Positions 9,991 through 22,053 are shown, counted from the stretch's first letter. The stretch is DNA of 43,814 nucleotides from Phoronis australis (GCA_002633005.1 NMRA01000221.1:142398-186211); one strand, 5' to 3'. Translations and numbers: made by a program. Notes: generated by a model not told the origin, from the letters alone.

Positions 9991-11599
9991 TCACTATAAA
10001 TATCCGTGATCAATTCAAGCAGAGAATTCAAATTTCAAGCTCGTGGATAGCAGAATGTTTAATTGTTGTGCACATATATACACGGTGTGTAGGTGTTGTC
10101 AACAGTTAGTGCAACCAAATAAAAAAATCGAATTCTCTTGATATGTTGACATGTTTTTCCTAAGTCATGTTGTGTGGATTAATAAATGCATTCAACTTCA
10201 CAATAATCTGTAACGAAATGTATGAACAAGTCAACATCTACGACAAGTGGCGCCTCAGAATTCAAGAATAAAATGCTTTGTGTTGTTGAAGTCATTCTTT
10301 GACTTGTGCACTAATATATGCATCAACTTTATAACAATATATTTTATTTCACTGAATTCTTCATCTAGTATTATCAAAAAATCTCCCTTGGTTGTTAACA
10401 TAACCTTTTGTCAGTGCTGTTATGTGTGGTTTCCTTGGTTTCAGTATGATCAGTTATTCACTTATGAGTGTTCACAGTCCAGATCAATCATCTATTGGCC
10501 CGCCCAACCTAGTCCATTGATTTTGTAGGACCCTTTTACGACTAGCTCATTAACGATCGGTTTACCAATATTAGGTCACTTAAACTATCAATGAATGATT
10601 GTACATGGGGCACAAGAAGACCTACATTCCTTTAATAATTGACAGTGAATGAACACTAGTAACCTGTGGCAGACAGCTGCTTTTCATTTTAAAACCATTT
10701 GAAAGTGGATATGAAAAGCATTGAGTTTTATCTTTAATAGTGGTTTTATTTTGGTTTTAAAATATATTTAAAAACAAATTAAAATTTAAAACTGTTTAAC
10801 TTTCAAAATATTTCTAAAATTGTTTCACATCAGATTCTCTTTTTGAACACGAGTTATTTTCAACTTTTCCGTTTTAAACACAACGTATTTTCAAAATTGT
10901 TTTCTGTGATTTTCTTAATGAACATGTTTAACTTTTAAAATAATTAATCTTCTCTTTTAAAAATATATTGTTTTCTTAGCAATTAAATTCAACTTTGTTT
11001 GGCAAGAGTTGGACACCATACAGGTGTCACTGAAAAGTAAGTCAACTCCAGTTTGATGTACACATATGAAACTTAGACGAATATCTCCACACTGAAACTA
11101 GTAATGACGTATTGTACTAAAATTGAGCTCAGATTGAAATTTGCATTGAGTTTGAAATTTCAATTGTGGAGAACACTGTCCATATCTATACCTCAAAATC
11201 ATTAATATCAAATTCTACTGAGTGCGCTAGGTCATGAAAAATCATGTTCTGTGCTTTGAGGACAATGACACAGCATGAAGTTCAATAACAAGCAATTACA
11301 TCACACCCATTACATCGCCGTTACTTACTGCTTACTGTCCTTCACCTGCCGACGCCTCTTCTTGTGGCTAGAATTATCAACACATTTATCCCGAGGGGCC
11401 AATGACATGTCCATTAATGATATTGCAGATCATAGTGAAATGCATGTGTATGATATTTTAGTGACCTTGAGATCTGTTTGTATCAGCTGCAACTAAAGGG
11501 TTTCACTGAAAAGTTGCAGTTCACAACTGTATTTCAGTATCCCCCATCGGTCTAGCCAGCTCAAAGGTTTCGGTACACACAATTCAAATTTCATTAGTT
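9991..11599. other. Gene A intron 1, no gene seen
   Basis: AT-rich intron sequence. From about 10680 to 10990 it is low complexity, dominated by TTTTAAAA, AAAATTT and related words. No coding pattern or recognised element was found. Confidence 0.5.
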
Positions 11600-11960
11600 C
11601 ATTTTCTCAGTCCTGTGGTACAATTTGACCACCAGGTGGGGCAGATATTGGATGTTGGATGTCAACCTAACAATCAGCTGGCTATCATTTGTGAAGTTTT
11701 AAGATTTGACCACCGAGTGGGGCAACTATTGCATGTTGGATGAGAACCAACTAACTACAGCTGAGTAGCTGTCCCTCGCGTTGATAGTTTGAGTACCAGA
11801 GCAACTGTCGGATGTTGGATGCCAAACAACTAACTGCATCTTAGCTGTGTCTGCTTGTGATCGTTTGTCCACAAGGTAGAGCAACTATTGGATGTTCGAC
11901 GTCATCCAACTGGGTAACTGTCCGTCCCTTTTATCGTTTGACCACCAGGTGGCGCAGCTA
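11600..11960 (-). repeat. Short repeat array, minus orientation (about four copies)
   Basis: Units of about 95 bp each contain TTTGACCACCAGGTGGGGCA, then ATTGGATGTTGGATG and CAACTAACT. They are the reverse complement of the units at 8600-9605. The two arrays therefore face each other around about 2 kb of intron. Copies are diverged, which argues against very recent expansion. Confidence 0.65.
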
Positions 11961-11979
11961 CATTGTATTTAACTGAATA

Positions 11980-13100
11980 ATGAATAAGATGGTGCCACTT
12001 TTGATACGATGGACTAGTGCTCTAAGTCAAAAGTTGGGTTTTGGTAGAAATCCTGAATAATTATTTCCGTTACCAGGGGTTTGAATGAAATTTAAAGTAA
12101 CCGGAGCAATTCATAAAAAAAAGTTTTGTAACTCTGTTACATATTGCGAACTACATTCTGGTCAAACTTGAATACTGCGCTTTTCATGTTGTTTCCACCA
12201 CAGAGAATTATTGCTATCTACTGAATATGAATATCAAGTTATATTGTTCAACAAATTCACATCAATGTATGAGATTTTCAACAGGCTGATTTAATTGAAA
12301 TTATTGCAATTTTTGTGAATTTAGTCTAGTAAATTGGAGGTATCAAATCTTTAGCACACCTTTCCCAAACTCACTCTTTTTCTTACCTGATTTATGAAAC
12401 CTAAAGATAAGCGGAGTTTAGTCACATTAGGACGTTACAGTTGTAGTCATGGTTAGCTGTCATTTTCTGCTGTCACTGCGGTTTAACATTCACAGTGAAA
12501 ACGTGCATGATCTCAAAGACGTAATATCTTCAGGCAAACCGCTTTGAAAGTGTCGATCGGTACGTGTTTATATATAGGGTGTTTCACGTTTTCCCTGGAC
12601 AATGAGGATACGTATTTAATCGATGTCTGCACAAAGGCTCATTTTTCTAGGAAAAAGTTCAGGGATTCAGCTTATTCGTGTGAACTCGTGTGTACGTCGA
12701 ATTTCCTCGAAAACGGCAAATTGACATTTACGCAACACGTCAAACTGTCGTTCGGGGATCTAGAGTGCCGTAAAGGAGGCAACAATTTTTTAGGTAAAAA
12801 TGTCCCAGTTTCCCTAAAAAGCTATTTCATCGCCTTCAAAAATCTGCTTTGGTGATAAGAATAAAAACTTGCCAATGAACTGACATCAGCTTTTTGCCCA
12901 TTTGTGATTATGTATCGCTAGTGGTTTCATTTCATTGTTTCACACGTGTGATCAATATCACCTTGGATAATTGCTATTTGAAACTCAAAGTATAAAATCA
13001 TAACATTGCCACTCACAGTTACCTGTAAAGTTGCCCCCAGCCACCCCCGCTACCTCTTAATGGCCACATCACCCTGCTTCCCCAGAGATACTAACGTTTA
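11980..13100. other. Non-coding block shared with gene B (33277-34350)
   Basis: Aligns collinearly with the gene B locus: AATGAATAAGATGG, AAAAGTTGGGTTTTGGTAGA, CCGTTACCAGG, AACTCTGTTAC, TTGTTTCACACGTG and CCAGAGATACTAA are all shared. No frame is kept open in both copies, so it is paralogous intron sequence rather than a gene. It sits between the leader exon and exon 2 at both loci. Confidence 0.65.
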
Positions 13101-13299
13101 TTGACTACAGTAACTGTTTTGAATTTCATTCACATGTATAGGGTGTATTGTCTCGCTCAAACGTATATGCGTAAATCATTCCAAATACAAATAGATAGAT
13201 ATCACCAGCACTGGTGTCTTGTTGTTATTTCTATTATTTTGTTGAAAGTTATATTCTCAACATCTCGTTAATGAATAGAATGTCACGCTGTACTAACTC

Positions 13300-13720
13300 C
13301 CCTGTTCCACGGAGTCGGTTCAAGGTCAAGGACGGTACGGAATTGTCCGATGAGTTACGGTAATTGCCAGTCCATCACGGAAGGTAACGAAATGGTCTGC
13401 AGAGTGGAGTTCCGTGATAAACTGGCATTTTCCATGAGACAGTGGAGTTAGTACGCATCGGCTTTTTGGGAAGATTTTTGTGCTTTGACAGCAAATTTGT
13501 TGCGAGCTAGCAGGAGCAGAACACGGTGAAGGGTATTAGAAGAAAGAGCAAATGCTTATGGTTTGTTGAACCCCTGTTTTATGTATATTTATTGAGTTTT
13601 GTGTTTTGTATGGACTGCTGAAGTGAAGCACCCGTGGAATTTCTAGTCCCTAGTGTCATACCTTGTACATGTAGTATTATATAGTGTAATGGGGACGATC
13701 AAAAGCTGAGGACACATGTG
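13300..13720 (+). repeat. Dispersed repeat, copy 1 (inverted relative to 19425-19745)
   Basis: The stretch TGAAGTGAAGCACCCGTGG, with GGTTTGTTGAAC and TTTATTGAGTTTT before it, is found reverse-complemented at 19425-19590. The alignment continues through TTTGTGCTTTGACAGCAAAT. The left part (GGTCAAGGACGGTACGGAAT) also matches 19695-19745 in reverse. Probably a transposon remnant of unknown family. Confidence 0.6.
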
Positions 13721-15340
13721 GTGTAGACTGAGCCGACGGGATTCTGTCGGTGTAGCGGGCTCCAAGGGGTCCAGGGGGTTTCACAACAATTCTAAATATG
13801 GCGTCAGGGAAAATTCGTCAGTTTCGATTCCAAGTCGACTCGCCTTTTTTACCTGATTCGGTAGTTTCCGTGCATTGACGTCGCGGCAAAATAGCTCAAC
13901 AGAGTGTCGGGATGCGGAATGAAGCGTGACTCCCAGTCTAGGATTTACGTGAAAGGGGCGCGATACTTCCAGCAGAATCATGTACTCATTATGCTGAAAA
14001 TGTATCCTACCTACAGGTAGGCACAGCTTATAGGGAAACAGCTTTCAAATTTAGTTTGCAATAAAAGTAAACTCCCTGGTTGGTTATATCAAAACCATGT
14101 TACATCACAGGCAAAGATGGCCTTGCTTTAGTACCGACATACGCTATACATATATGTCAACAAAAGGATATTTGTAGTTAGTAAATTTTTTCTCATTTAT
14201 GTGTGCAATATTGAGGTATTTGACAGAAAGTCGTTACGCGAAAGCCTTATGCCTTTTAAATATTTTAATGAGCAACATGTTCCATCTGGTATTAATTTGG
14301 CGCGAGAAACGAAGCCTGACATTGTAAGTATATTTGATAAATTTTATTGTTTAGTTTCAATATGAAAACAAAGACATGAGTTCAATACGTAACACATTAG
14401 AGAAATCACAGGTACAGGTTTAGGCCAGTGTCCCTTTCAATTATTTGAGAAAAGTTACGTTAACTTGCGAAGCATCGTATCAGTAAAAGGTGGCAAACTG
14501 TGGTTATTTTTGGCACTGTATCAATTATGACTGTCAACAAAAATGAAACTCTCACTTTGAAATTTACATTTGAACAGTTGAAAATCAAGATAGGTAATTC
14601 TAGGCACTATTTCTAGCCTAAGGATTGTGGGGAAAATCTAAACGTGTTCCTCCTTCTGTGAACCTTGACGACAATTTTTCAGTTTCCTGTTACGTTTTAT
14701 TTTATACTCTTGTCTCTAACAGGTTGTGGGAATATTTTTGGCTTTTTCATGTTCCGTGATTTGTTATCTCTGGTATCTTTGCTGTATTTTTAGTAGGCAA
14801 AGTCTGTGGTGATGAAGCATAGAATTTGTTGGTCCTTCCTGCCCACGTAGTCACGTTTTCTTTGGGTGTGTTTCATGATTTGGTAGTTTGTGCTTTCTCT
14901 GTATATACATTCTATTTATATTCCATTCTGACTCGCATATTGTCATAGACTAAGAACGATGCATGTACATGTATGAATATTAGCCTGATTTAGTTTTCAT
15001 TATGATGTATTCATGACATTTAATGAACTGGTGTTTGAAATGCTTCTGGTTTTTAGGGTTCTTGTATTTCACACATGACCATTTTATATTCTGCGATTAA
15101 TCACTGTTAATGAAATGTTAAAAGGACTCTATTTTTGTTTAATGATATATAAAATTCATTAAATTTGTTAGTGTACTTCACTTTTGTTTAATTTAGTGAA
15201 AATCGAGTTTTCTGAGTACTTTTGTTATTGAAACTTGTTGTTCTTGGAAAAATTCAGTTTTCAGAAGTTAGTTCCTTGAAAACTTAAGTTCAAGGACTTA
15301 ACCATTTTGAAACAAATTTTTGGAACAAACTTACGTTTTC
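13721..15340. other. Gene A intron 1, no gene seen
   Basis: AT-rich, with no recognised element. From about 15110 to 15330 the sequence is low complexity, with repeated GTTTAAT, GAAAA and TTTTCA words. Confidence 0.5.
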
Positions 15341-16345
15341 AAAACGTTTAGTAGGAATAGTTGAATTAGTTAAATCCAACTAATCCAAAGTCAGCTCAAC
15401 CTATCCAGCACTGAGCTATTCAACTCATTCAACCAATTGTAGCGCCATCTGAAGTATAACTGGCAATGTGAGACAGAAAGACCCGAGTCTCTGACTTGTC
15501 TGCAGGTGGCGCAACGATTAGTGGGAATAGTCTAATTAGTTGAAATGCATGTTCTGTGTCTGCCAAGTATTGAGCCTTCTGCTGATGTCATGATTGTTAT
15601 CAGTCTGTTCCTGTAGGAAGCGCAGCGATTAGTGGGAGTAGTTGAATTAAGTTGAAATGCCTGATCTGAGTCTGCCAAGTTGTGAGCTTGGTGAGCCTCT
15701 GGCTAGCTCCATGTGCTTTATCCGTCTGCCTGCAGGTGGCATAGCGATTAGTGGTAATAGTTGAATTAGTTGAAATATGGGTTCTGTGTTTCTCAAGCTG
15801 TGAGCCTGTTGCTGACATAATGTTTCTTATCAGCCTATTACTGGAGGTGGCGCAGCGATTAGTGGGAATAGTTGAATTAGTTGAAATGCTTGTTCTGTGT
15901 CTCTCATTTTGTGAGCCTGGTGAGCCTTTTGTTGGCGTCATGTACTTTGTCAATCTGCCTGTAGGTGGCGTAGCGATTAGTGGGAATATTTGAATTAGTT
16001 GAAATGTGTGTTCTGTGTCTCTCAAGGTGTGGGCCTGTTGCTGTTTTTTCATGTTTGGTATCAGGTGGGCCTGCAGGTGGCGTAGCGATTAGTGGGAATA
16101 GATGCCGTGGAGTAGTTAAAATGCGTGTTTGGAGTTTCTAAAGTGGTGACCCCATTGATTATGTCATGCACTTTATCTACTCGCTCTACTTGATCTACCT
16201 AATTTTATCTACCCGTTATTTAGTGGGTCATCCCCATAGGTGGCATTATATGTCTGCCTTCAGGTGGCGTAGTGATTAGTGGGAACAGTTGAATTAGTTG
16301 AAATGCGTGTTTGTTGTCTCTAAAATTGTGAGCCTGATGACGTCA
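15340..16345. repeat. Minisatellite, about 115-bp unit, seven copies
   Basis: The core CAGGTGGCGTAGCGATTAGT is followed by GGGAATAGTTGAATTAG, then TTGAAATGCGTGTTCTGTGT and a GTGAGCCTG...GTCATGT segment. Cores start near 15501, 15615, 15733, 15845, 15960, 16073 and 16260, with a partial one near 15345. Spacing is mostly 110-118 bp; the last gap is longer because of an inserted stretch. Confidence 0.85.
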
Positions 16346-17429
16346 TGTACGTTATCTACCTCCTGAGTTGGGGGGTTAGGGCAGAGTATAAGGTAAGGTT
16401 TTGCCCATCAGACGTTCACCCCCTACCCCCCCCCCCCNGATCTTGTAGCGTCTTAGGGGGTCGGGGCCATGGCCCCTTAGCCGTCCTCTGAATCCACCAT
16501 TGAAGATACTGGCATGGTCTTCACGAGAGATCTTATATAACCATAATAGTTTACAGTAAAAATAAAATTATTATCTCATGTACTACAGTAAGCATAAAAA
16601 TACTATATCCTGTACTCCTACCAATCACTTCACGCTATGAACAGTCCCACTAAATAAGATTGGTCCTAACCTCGGTCGTCAAGGTAAACGGTGGGGTATG
16701 GAAAATTGAAGTAGACCGTATTTATCCACCTTGGCTGAGTTGCGCTCGGCTCACGATCAAAGGGATGCCGCCAAGCTGCTCTATTCATCGAGTCACGAGC
16801 GAGGATAATCTGCTTCGCTCATGCGGATATGATCAGCTGATTACAATCTACCTAGCAGACTTTACTTTTTATGGAGAGTTACAAGTAGTTTTTCTGTAAT
16901 ATTTGAAAAGAGGAGCGAAAACAAATATGAATACAACTTTGAATTTTTCAAATCGGCCCAGAATAAGAGATTTTGCAACACAGCAACACTCACGATTACT
17001 TTCAATCGGCGCGCACGAATACAAAAATATAGGACCCAAGTTATTTAGATTTTGGAACACATGCATTGCAATATTCAAAATACGTTTATTATGAATCTTA
17101 CAAGCTGTAAAACGACGTTGTTTAATTTCATTGTGCTCATTCATTGTCATCCGTCAAATCGGCAATTTCCGAGATGTGATCTGCGGCGTGCGCGTATGTG
17201 TACAAAACACGTGATTGTTATGTTCCTGAAGTACGAAAATTAAGAAACTTTAGCATGCCGTTATTATTGACAGGGACACGATAAAACGAATTTGGATTTT
17301 GACTATAGTCTTGATACAGCGAGCTGGCTGACCACTGCGTCAGTGTCTCCGTTAGACCCAGAAATTTCACACAGCCCGGGTAGTTCACTTCGTCCCCAAC
17401 ATGTAGATCGAGCCTTGGACTATTAATAC
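16346..17429. other. Gene A intron 1, no gene seen; poly-C and N
   Basis: Contains a poly-C run ending in N at 16438, then GGGGCCATGGCCCC, which recurs near 34450 and may be a transposon tail. The rest has only short frames. Confidence 0.4.
16438..16438. other. Single-N assembly join
   Basis: One ambiguous base immediately after a long C homopolymer, a typical place for a contig break. Confidence 0.7.
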
Positions 17430-17493
17430 TCCACGGTAGAGCTAACGACCGTCGGCCTGTGCACACAAAATCTGTGAGTTAACCAGCACTCAC

Positions 17494-17690
17494 CTTGCAC
17501 GTTGCAGCCGTTTAAATGAAAAAACAATCTAGTAAACGCCATTTTCCTGCATAATCCTCCGCCTTTTGTAACAAAAAAGTCTATCGTCGATGACCCACAC
17601 ACGCACGCTCCGGCACTCACTCTCATACGCAGACGAACTTCAAAACAAACGTCACGTGACAACAACATGTGTGTTCATACAGAGATTTTT
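17494..17690 (-). promoter_or_regulatory. Gene A probable 5' leader exon
   Basis: On the minus strand an exon-like segment ends CAAG|GTGAGTGC (donor from 17493). The sequence around the donor, with AACAATCTAGTAAACG and CGCCTTTTGTAAC upstream in exon sense, is conserved at 37794-37910 beside gene B. Similarity fades beyond about 17600, so the transcription start is probably nearby; the right boundary is an estimate. If spliced to 8326, an upstream ATG (MAFTRLFFHLNGCNVQ) would be in frame with MAGA in gene A. Gene B has a stop in that frame, so MAGA is preferred. Exon pairing is inferred, not proven. Confidence 0.45.
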
Positions 17691-19424
17691 CTCGTGTTGT
17701 GGGGTACGATGTAGCGCAGATTTGCACTTAATCGCAATTAATCTGGACTCCAGATGAACTTTAAAAATTGTAGAACATAAGGAAGATTTCAGGTAATTTG
17801 TTGAGTGGAAACTATATTTTTATGCAAGAGTTCAAGTTTTCCTATTGACGATGGCGATTCAGCGACGCATCAGTCGGCAAGTTTTTCGCCGTCGTAATTT
17901 AACAACGGAAGTTCATAACAATGCACCATAATTTTGTAGACTGTCATAGGCTAAGAATATGTCACAGAGCGTAAATTTTATGAAACCTGGCTTCCAATTT
18001 TACCCGTTTGGGAAACCGGTTTTCAACTGCCGTAGGCTACAATAAGAATCCCCTCCCGTGAAATGAATTTTTCTAAGCGTTTATTGGAGTCAGTACAGTA
18101 TACAGCTTTCCACCAAGGCTAGGTGATGCTACGACATTATTCTTTGTTGCATTAGTAACTGGTCTTGGCTAATAATCATTTATGGCCTGGTCATCCATTC
18201 AGCCAAAAGTAGTTCTAGAGGTGGCTTATTATTCACGCATGCTGACTCACAATAGAAGCCTGATATGAGTGAAGGTGGATAAATGCGGTGTTCCTACAGT
18301 TTCTTGTGCTAGTGGATGTGTTCACGACATAGTTTACTGGAAGACATTTTCAAAGATATTAACTTGAGGTTCCAAGCAAATTTCTTGAGGGAAAAGAATA
18401 TGCTCCTACAGACATGGGGAGATCATTCTAGTCAGTCCATATTCAACTCAACTCAACTCCTAGGTAAAGTTGTACCCAGATTAACTATCACTTTCACCAG
18501 TCGAACTCGCACTGAACGTGGAAATTTTAAGTCTGAATATGCAAACTTTTGCGACATTCTAGTATTCCAGAACCCGGTAAAAATTCGAAAGCACATACTC
18601 AATCCCAAAGTCAAATCACACAGATTTTCCTTATTTGTATTGAATTATTTGATGCAATTAAATAGGAATTATGCAAGTTTCACTGTGCGTAACAATAGTT
18701 AACATCTTGATTGGTGAGAGTTCATTTGGGTACATTGTGACCTATGCCGGGGGGTATTCCAGATAGGGTACTAGTAGTGGGATCGGGATGTCCTTTCGCA
18801 TTCAATAACCTAGATCCTCCCGTCAAACCTGAGCAAATCAGTCAAAATAGGCACTACAATAGTGACATTGGTGATTCTTAATTTTGAGAACCAGGCACAT
18901 GTGCACACCCAGGGTAGGCTAAAACGANCTAGTAGAAACAAAAAAAACTGAGAAAACGAGACACAAGTCCACTAAAAAGCTGTAATTTAGGAATGCACTG
19001 TGCACAGCTCTGAACATACCCCGTTTTTTTAGTAAAAGGTCAACATGCCCAAAAATTTGAGTACCCCCATATTTTAGGATTGGTGCGTGGATGAGGCACG
19101 TGAATTTTGCAAATTATTGACCTGTATTGAAGTGAGATTTCAAAATCAGGAGCTTCTAAGAATTGCTACGAAAATAGACATAAGCACAGACAACCAATGC
19201 CAATAAACCTAACTTGGGAAATGATTACACTTTGCCTTGGTAGTCCCCCCCTTGGATTGATGCTCACTTACACAACCTCAGATGAGAAGACAGAAATATA
19301 ATAGAGTAATAGCCTTATGTGAACGTTATGGCTTCCTCTGATGAACCTCCAGAAGTATATTACGCATTAGAAGTTTAGATAATTCACACACAGAATGAGT
19401 CCATGTCGGCATGTCGGTATGTGA
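17691..19424. other. Intergenic between genes A and B, no gene seen
   Basis: Short unrecognised frames only; the longest, 18316-18702 plus, has no family resemblance I can name. TATACAGCTTTCCACCAAGG near 18098 resembles one arm of the hairpin at 37623-37658. A single N is present at 18928. Confidence 0.45.
18928..18928. other. Single-N assembly join
   Basis: One ambiguous base in AAACGANCTAG. No duplicated flank was seen here. Confidence 0.6.
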
Positions 19425-19745
19425 CAGCCACAGGCGTCCTCAGCTTCTGATCGTCCGCAATACACTATATATAACTTTGGACTAGAAATTCCACGGGTGC
19501 TTCACTTCAGTCGTCCATAGCAAACATAAAACTCAATAAATTTATATAAAACAGAAGTTCAACAAACCATGAAGAATTGTTCTTTCTGCCAATACCATTC
19601 ACAATGTCCTGTTCCGACGACTTCGTAAGAAATTTGCAGTCAAAGAACAAAAATGTTCACGAGAAGCCCACACACACTTTTATCTTGGGTCCGCTCGAGG
19701 TCAAGGACAGTACAAAAATTACCGGTTTGTCGCGTAAAGTCACGA
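19425..19745 (-). repeat. Dispersed repeat, copy 2 (inverted relative to 13300-13720)
   Basis: Reverse complement of the 13300-13720 repeat: CCACGGGTGCTTCACTTCA, AAAACTCAATAAATTTATA and GTTCAACAAACCAT all match. The flanks on both sides are unrelated, as expected for two insertions of one element. Confidence 0.6.
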
Positions 19746-20717
19746 TGTCGATAACTCTACACTAAGCCGCCAGGAGAAAAACTACAGAGCTCAGTCAACA
19801 CCTTTTTTAATCACTTTGTCAGATGATTGTCTGTGTGGGTTTGTTTAAAAGGTAGCTATGCTTTGAAGTTGTGCGTAGATGGAGAGTGAATAATCAAATC
19901 CAGTAATTAATTTATTATATGATAACCCCTAATTAGACAAATGAAACCTATTGTTAATTAAGTAATCAACTACGAAGAGAAACTACGCTAGCGCCCTCTT
20001 TAAAGATTACTTTAATCAAACAACCAAACGATCAAATGTCTTATCTGCTATCCAAGCTAGGACTCTCCACTTGTTGGATGTCTGTCCTGTTGGTGAATCT
20101 TCGAACTACACACACTGTATAGCGACAATGTACTTGTTGGTCACCGTCTCTGGTGATGCAACACTTGCAGGCAATTTCTTCTACCCGCGAATCTTCTTGC
20201 TGGTCACAGTCTCTGGCTGATGACGCAACACTTCAGGTAGTATCTTACTACCCACAATGCAAGTGACAAGCTCTTAGTTAACTTCCGGTTCGTTAACCCT
20301 TGCCCTTGCCAAGATCCTTTCTAGAATCTTCCACGAGATGGCTCTGTCGTACAACTGCTTCTGTACACTGTAGCAAGTCTTTATGCTTCAACTACTTTAG
20401 CGCATCTGATTATCTTGCTGATTTCAGCCCATAATATAACATTCTACTTATTTAGTGATTGGCTAATAAAAACCACATGATCATATCCACTCGTATTATT
20501 GGCTGTTACAATTTGTTCTCAGAATATTCTAGAATCTCTAGAGTACTTTGACCCCAGAACCCAAAGTTGTAAACACCATCTAAAAATAGATTTTGACGTT
20601 AAAATACATGTCAACAAGTCTGACCCCATGATTTAAAAGTACATATGCACAAATTTTGGGCAACTTAAAATGGATCTATTCTTACTAATTACTTAATCAA
20701 TATTTATTCTGACACAC
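19746..20717. repeat. Spacer with a two-copy direct repeat (20125-20275)
   Basis: CTTGTTGGTCACCGTCTCTG with TGATGCAACACTTGCAGG is repeated about 60-65 bp later as CTTGCTGGTCACAGTCTCTG with GATGACGCAACACTTCAGG; both copies end in CTACCC. The rest of the spacer holds no recognisable gene. Confidence 0.45.
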
Positions 20718-21710
20718 ATGAACAATATGCATCCGTCCATGAACTTCACCCTTGAATCTGAGCGCGAGTCGTGTTTACCTTTTCTAGACGTCTTGGTTAA
20801 ACGTGAGAATAGTACTGTCGTTACATCTGTGTATCGTAAGCCCAGTTTTTCATTATCTTAAAGTTGATAGTTTTGTGCCTATCCAGTACAAGAGAGGTCT
20901 AGTTAGTTGCTTGTTACACCGTGCCTGGAGAATCTGCTCCACCAATTTAAATTTTGCTAGTGACTTAGCTATGATTTTCCAGTTATTGCGTTCCAATGGT
21001 TACCCTCTGAATTTTCTGAATAGCTGTAAAAGGCACTTTCTTTCAAAAATGAATAAGGCAGATAAGATAGCTGTTCTTGGACCCGAGAAGAAGAAAGTTT
21101 TCTTTCCTCTTGGTTACACCGGGCCAAGTAGTATAAAATTGAAACGTCAATTATCTCGCCTTATTCATTGCATAGACCCAGCAGTTGAACCGGTAGTTGT
21201 TTTCAAACCTCTTCGGAAACTTTCCAGTATGCTGTGTAAACTGAAGTCACCCATCCCTTTATTGAACAAGAGCAATGTTGTGTATAAGAATGAATGTGAC
21301 AACTGTAAGGAATTCCATATAGGACTCACTCAGACACGCCTCTGTGACAGGTTGAAAGAACATCACACCTCAGAGAAAAGTTACATATATAGGCATTGTA
21401 TTAGCTACAATCATCAAGCCAACTCTGTTAGTATTATCTGCAGAGAACCTAATAAGGAGTTACTGTACATTAAAGAGTCATTGGCCATTCAGAACCAGCA
21501 TGCCACTGATTCTCTGAATAACATGAAGAGCTCAGTGACCCTGCACCTATGGTGATGACCAGCTACTGACCATATTCTATGTATCTCTCACTTCACTCTA
21601 TGGATGTTACCTGAGCTGTGTGTTGGCACTTGTTGTCCTAAATTGTTGTAAATATGATCCTTATGATGTCTAATAAAACGACGAAACGTTGAATTGAACA
21701 TGAACTTTTT
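20718..21710 (+). mobile_element. Penelope-like element, 5'-truncated and frameshifted
   Basis: The first frame gives NNMHPSMNFTLESE, then LPFLDVLVKRE and SVYRKPSFS, the end of a Penelope-type reverse transcriptase, and stops at about 20860. The reading continues in another frame with YLKVDSFVP and on to a C-terminal GIY-YIG-like endonuclease: VVYKNECDNCKEFHIG (a C-x2-C pair plus HIG in place of YIG), then TRLCDRLKEHH, with stop at 21553-21555. RT followed by GIY-YIG is diagnostic of Penelope-like elements. The catalytic RT core is absent and the frame is broken near 20845-20855, so it cannot move by itself. A tail with AATAAAACGACGAAACG follows. Confidence 0.85.
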
Positions 21711-22053
21711 TATTTGTGCGGTGATCGTCCGGTTTTTGATCTTATTGTGGCCAAAAACTAATTTAATGACTAAATATCGTTTGCTATATATGTAGACGAT
21801 AAAGTTTCAAAGGAGTTTATTCAATCACAATCTCTGTTTCGTTTTATGCAGCTTTTTATTTTTTCATATTAATCGTCAAAATCCCATTTTGATTATTCGT
21901 CTTATTTAGGTAAACCGGCTCAACAATTCCTTACATAATTGTAGAGAGTAGTGCTCAAAGCATGGTGTCTGAAAGTTTGATTCTGATCAGAAAGTTTGAA
22001 GACAGGAAGTGCCTAAGGTATGGCGGCAAATCGGAACTGTGGCCTTACATAAC
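21711..22053. other. Spacer, no gene seen
   Basis: AT-rich sequence between the Penelope remnant and the MITE. Nothing recognisable. Confidence 0.5.

Noticed and set aside
9765-10109. 114-codon plus-strand frame
   Set aside because: It translates the imperfect tandem repeat (LVDE...NKIH twice) and has no other support.
15600-16052. 150-codon minus-strand frame
   Set aside because: It lies wholly within the minisatellite and its translation repeats with the unit.
21670-21687. Active hammerhead ribozyme in the Penelope tail
   Set aside because: Two core positions differ from CUGAUGA and no stem II can be formed from the intervening bases.
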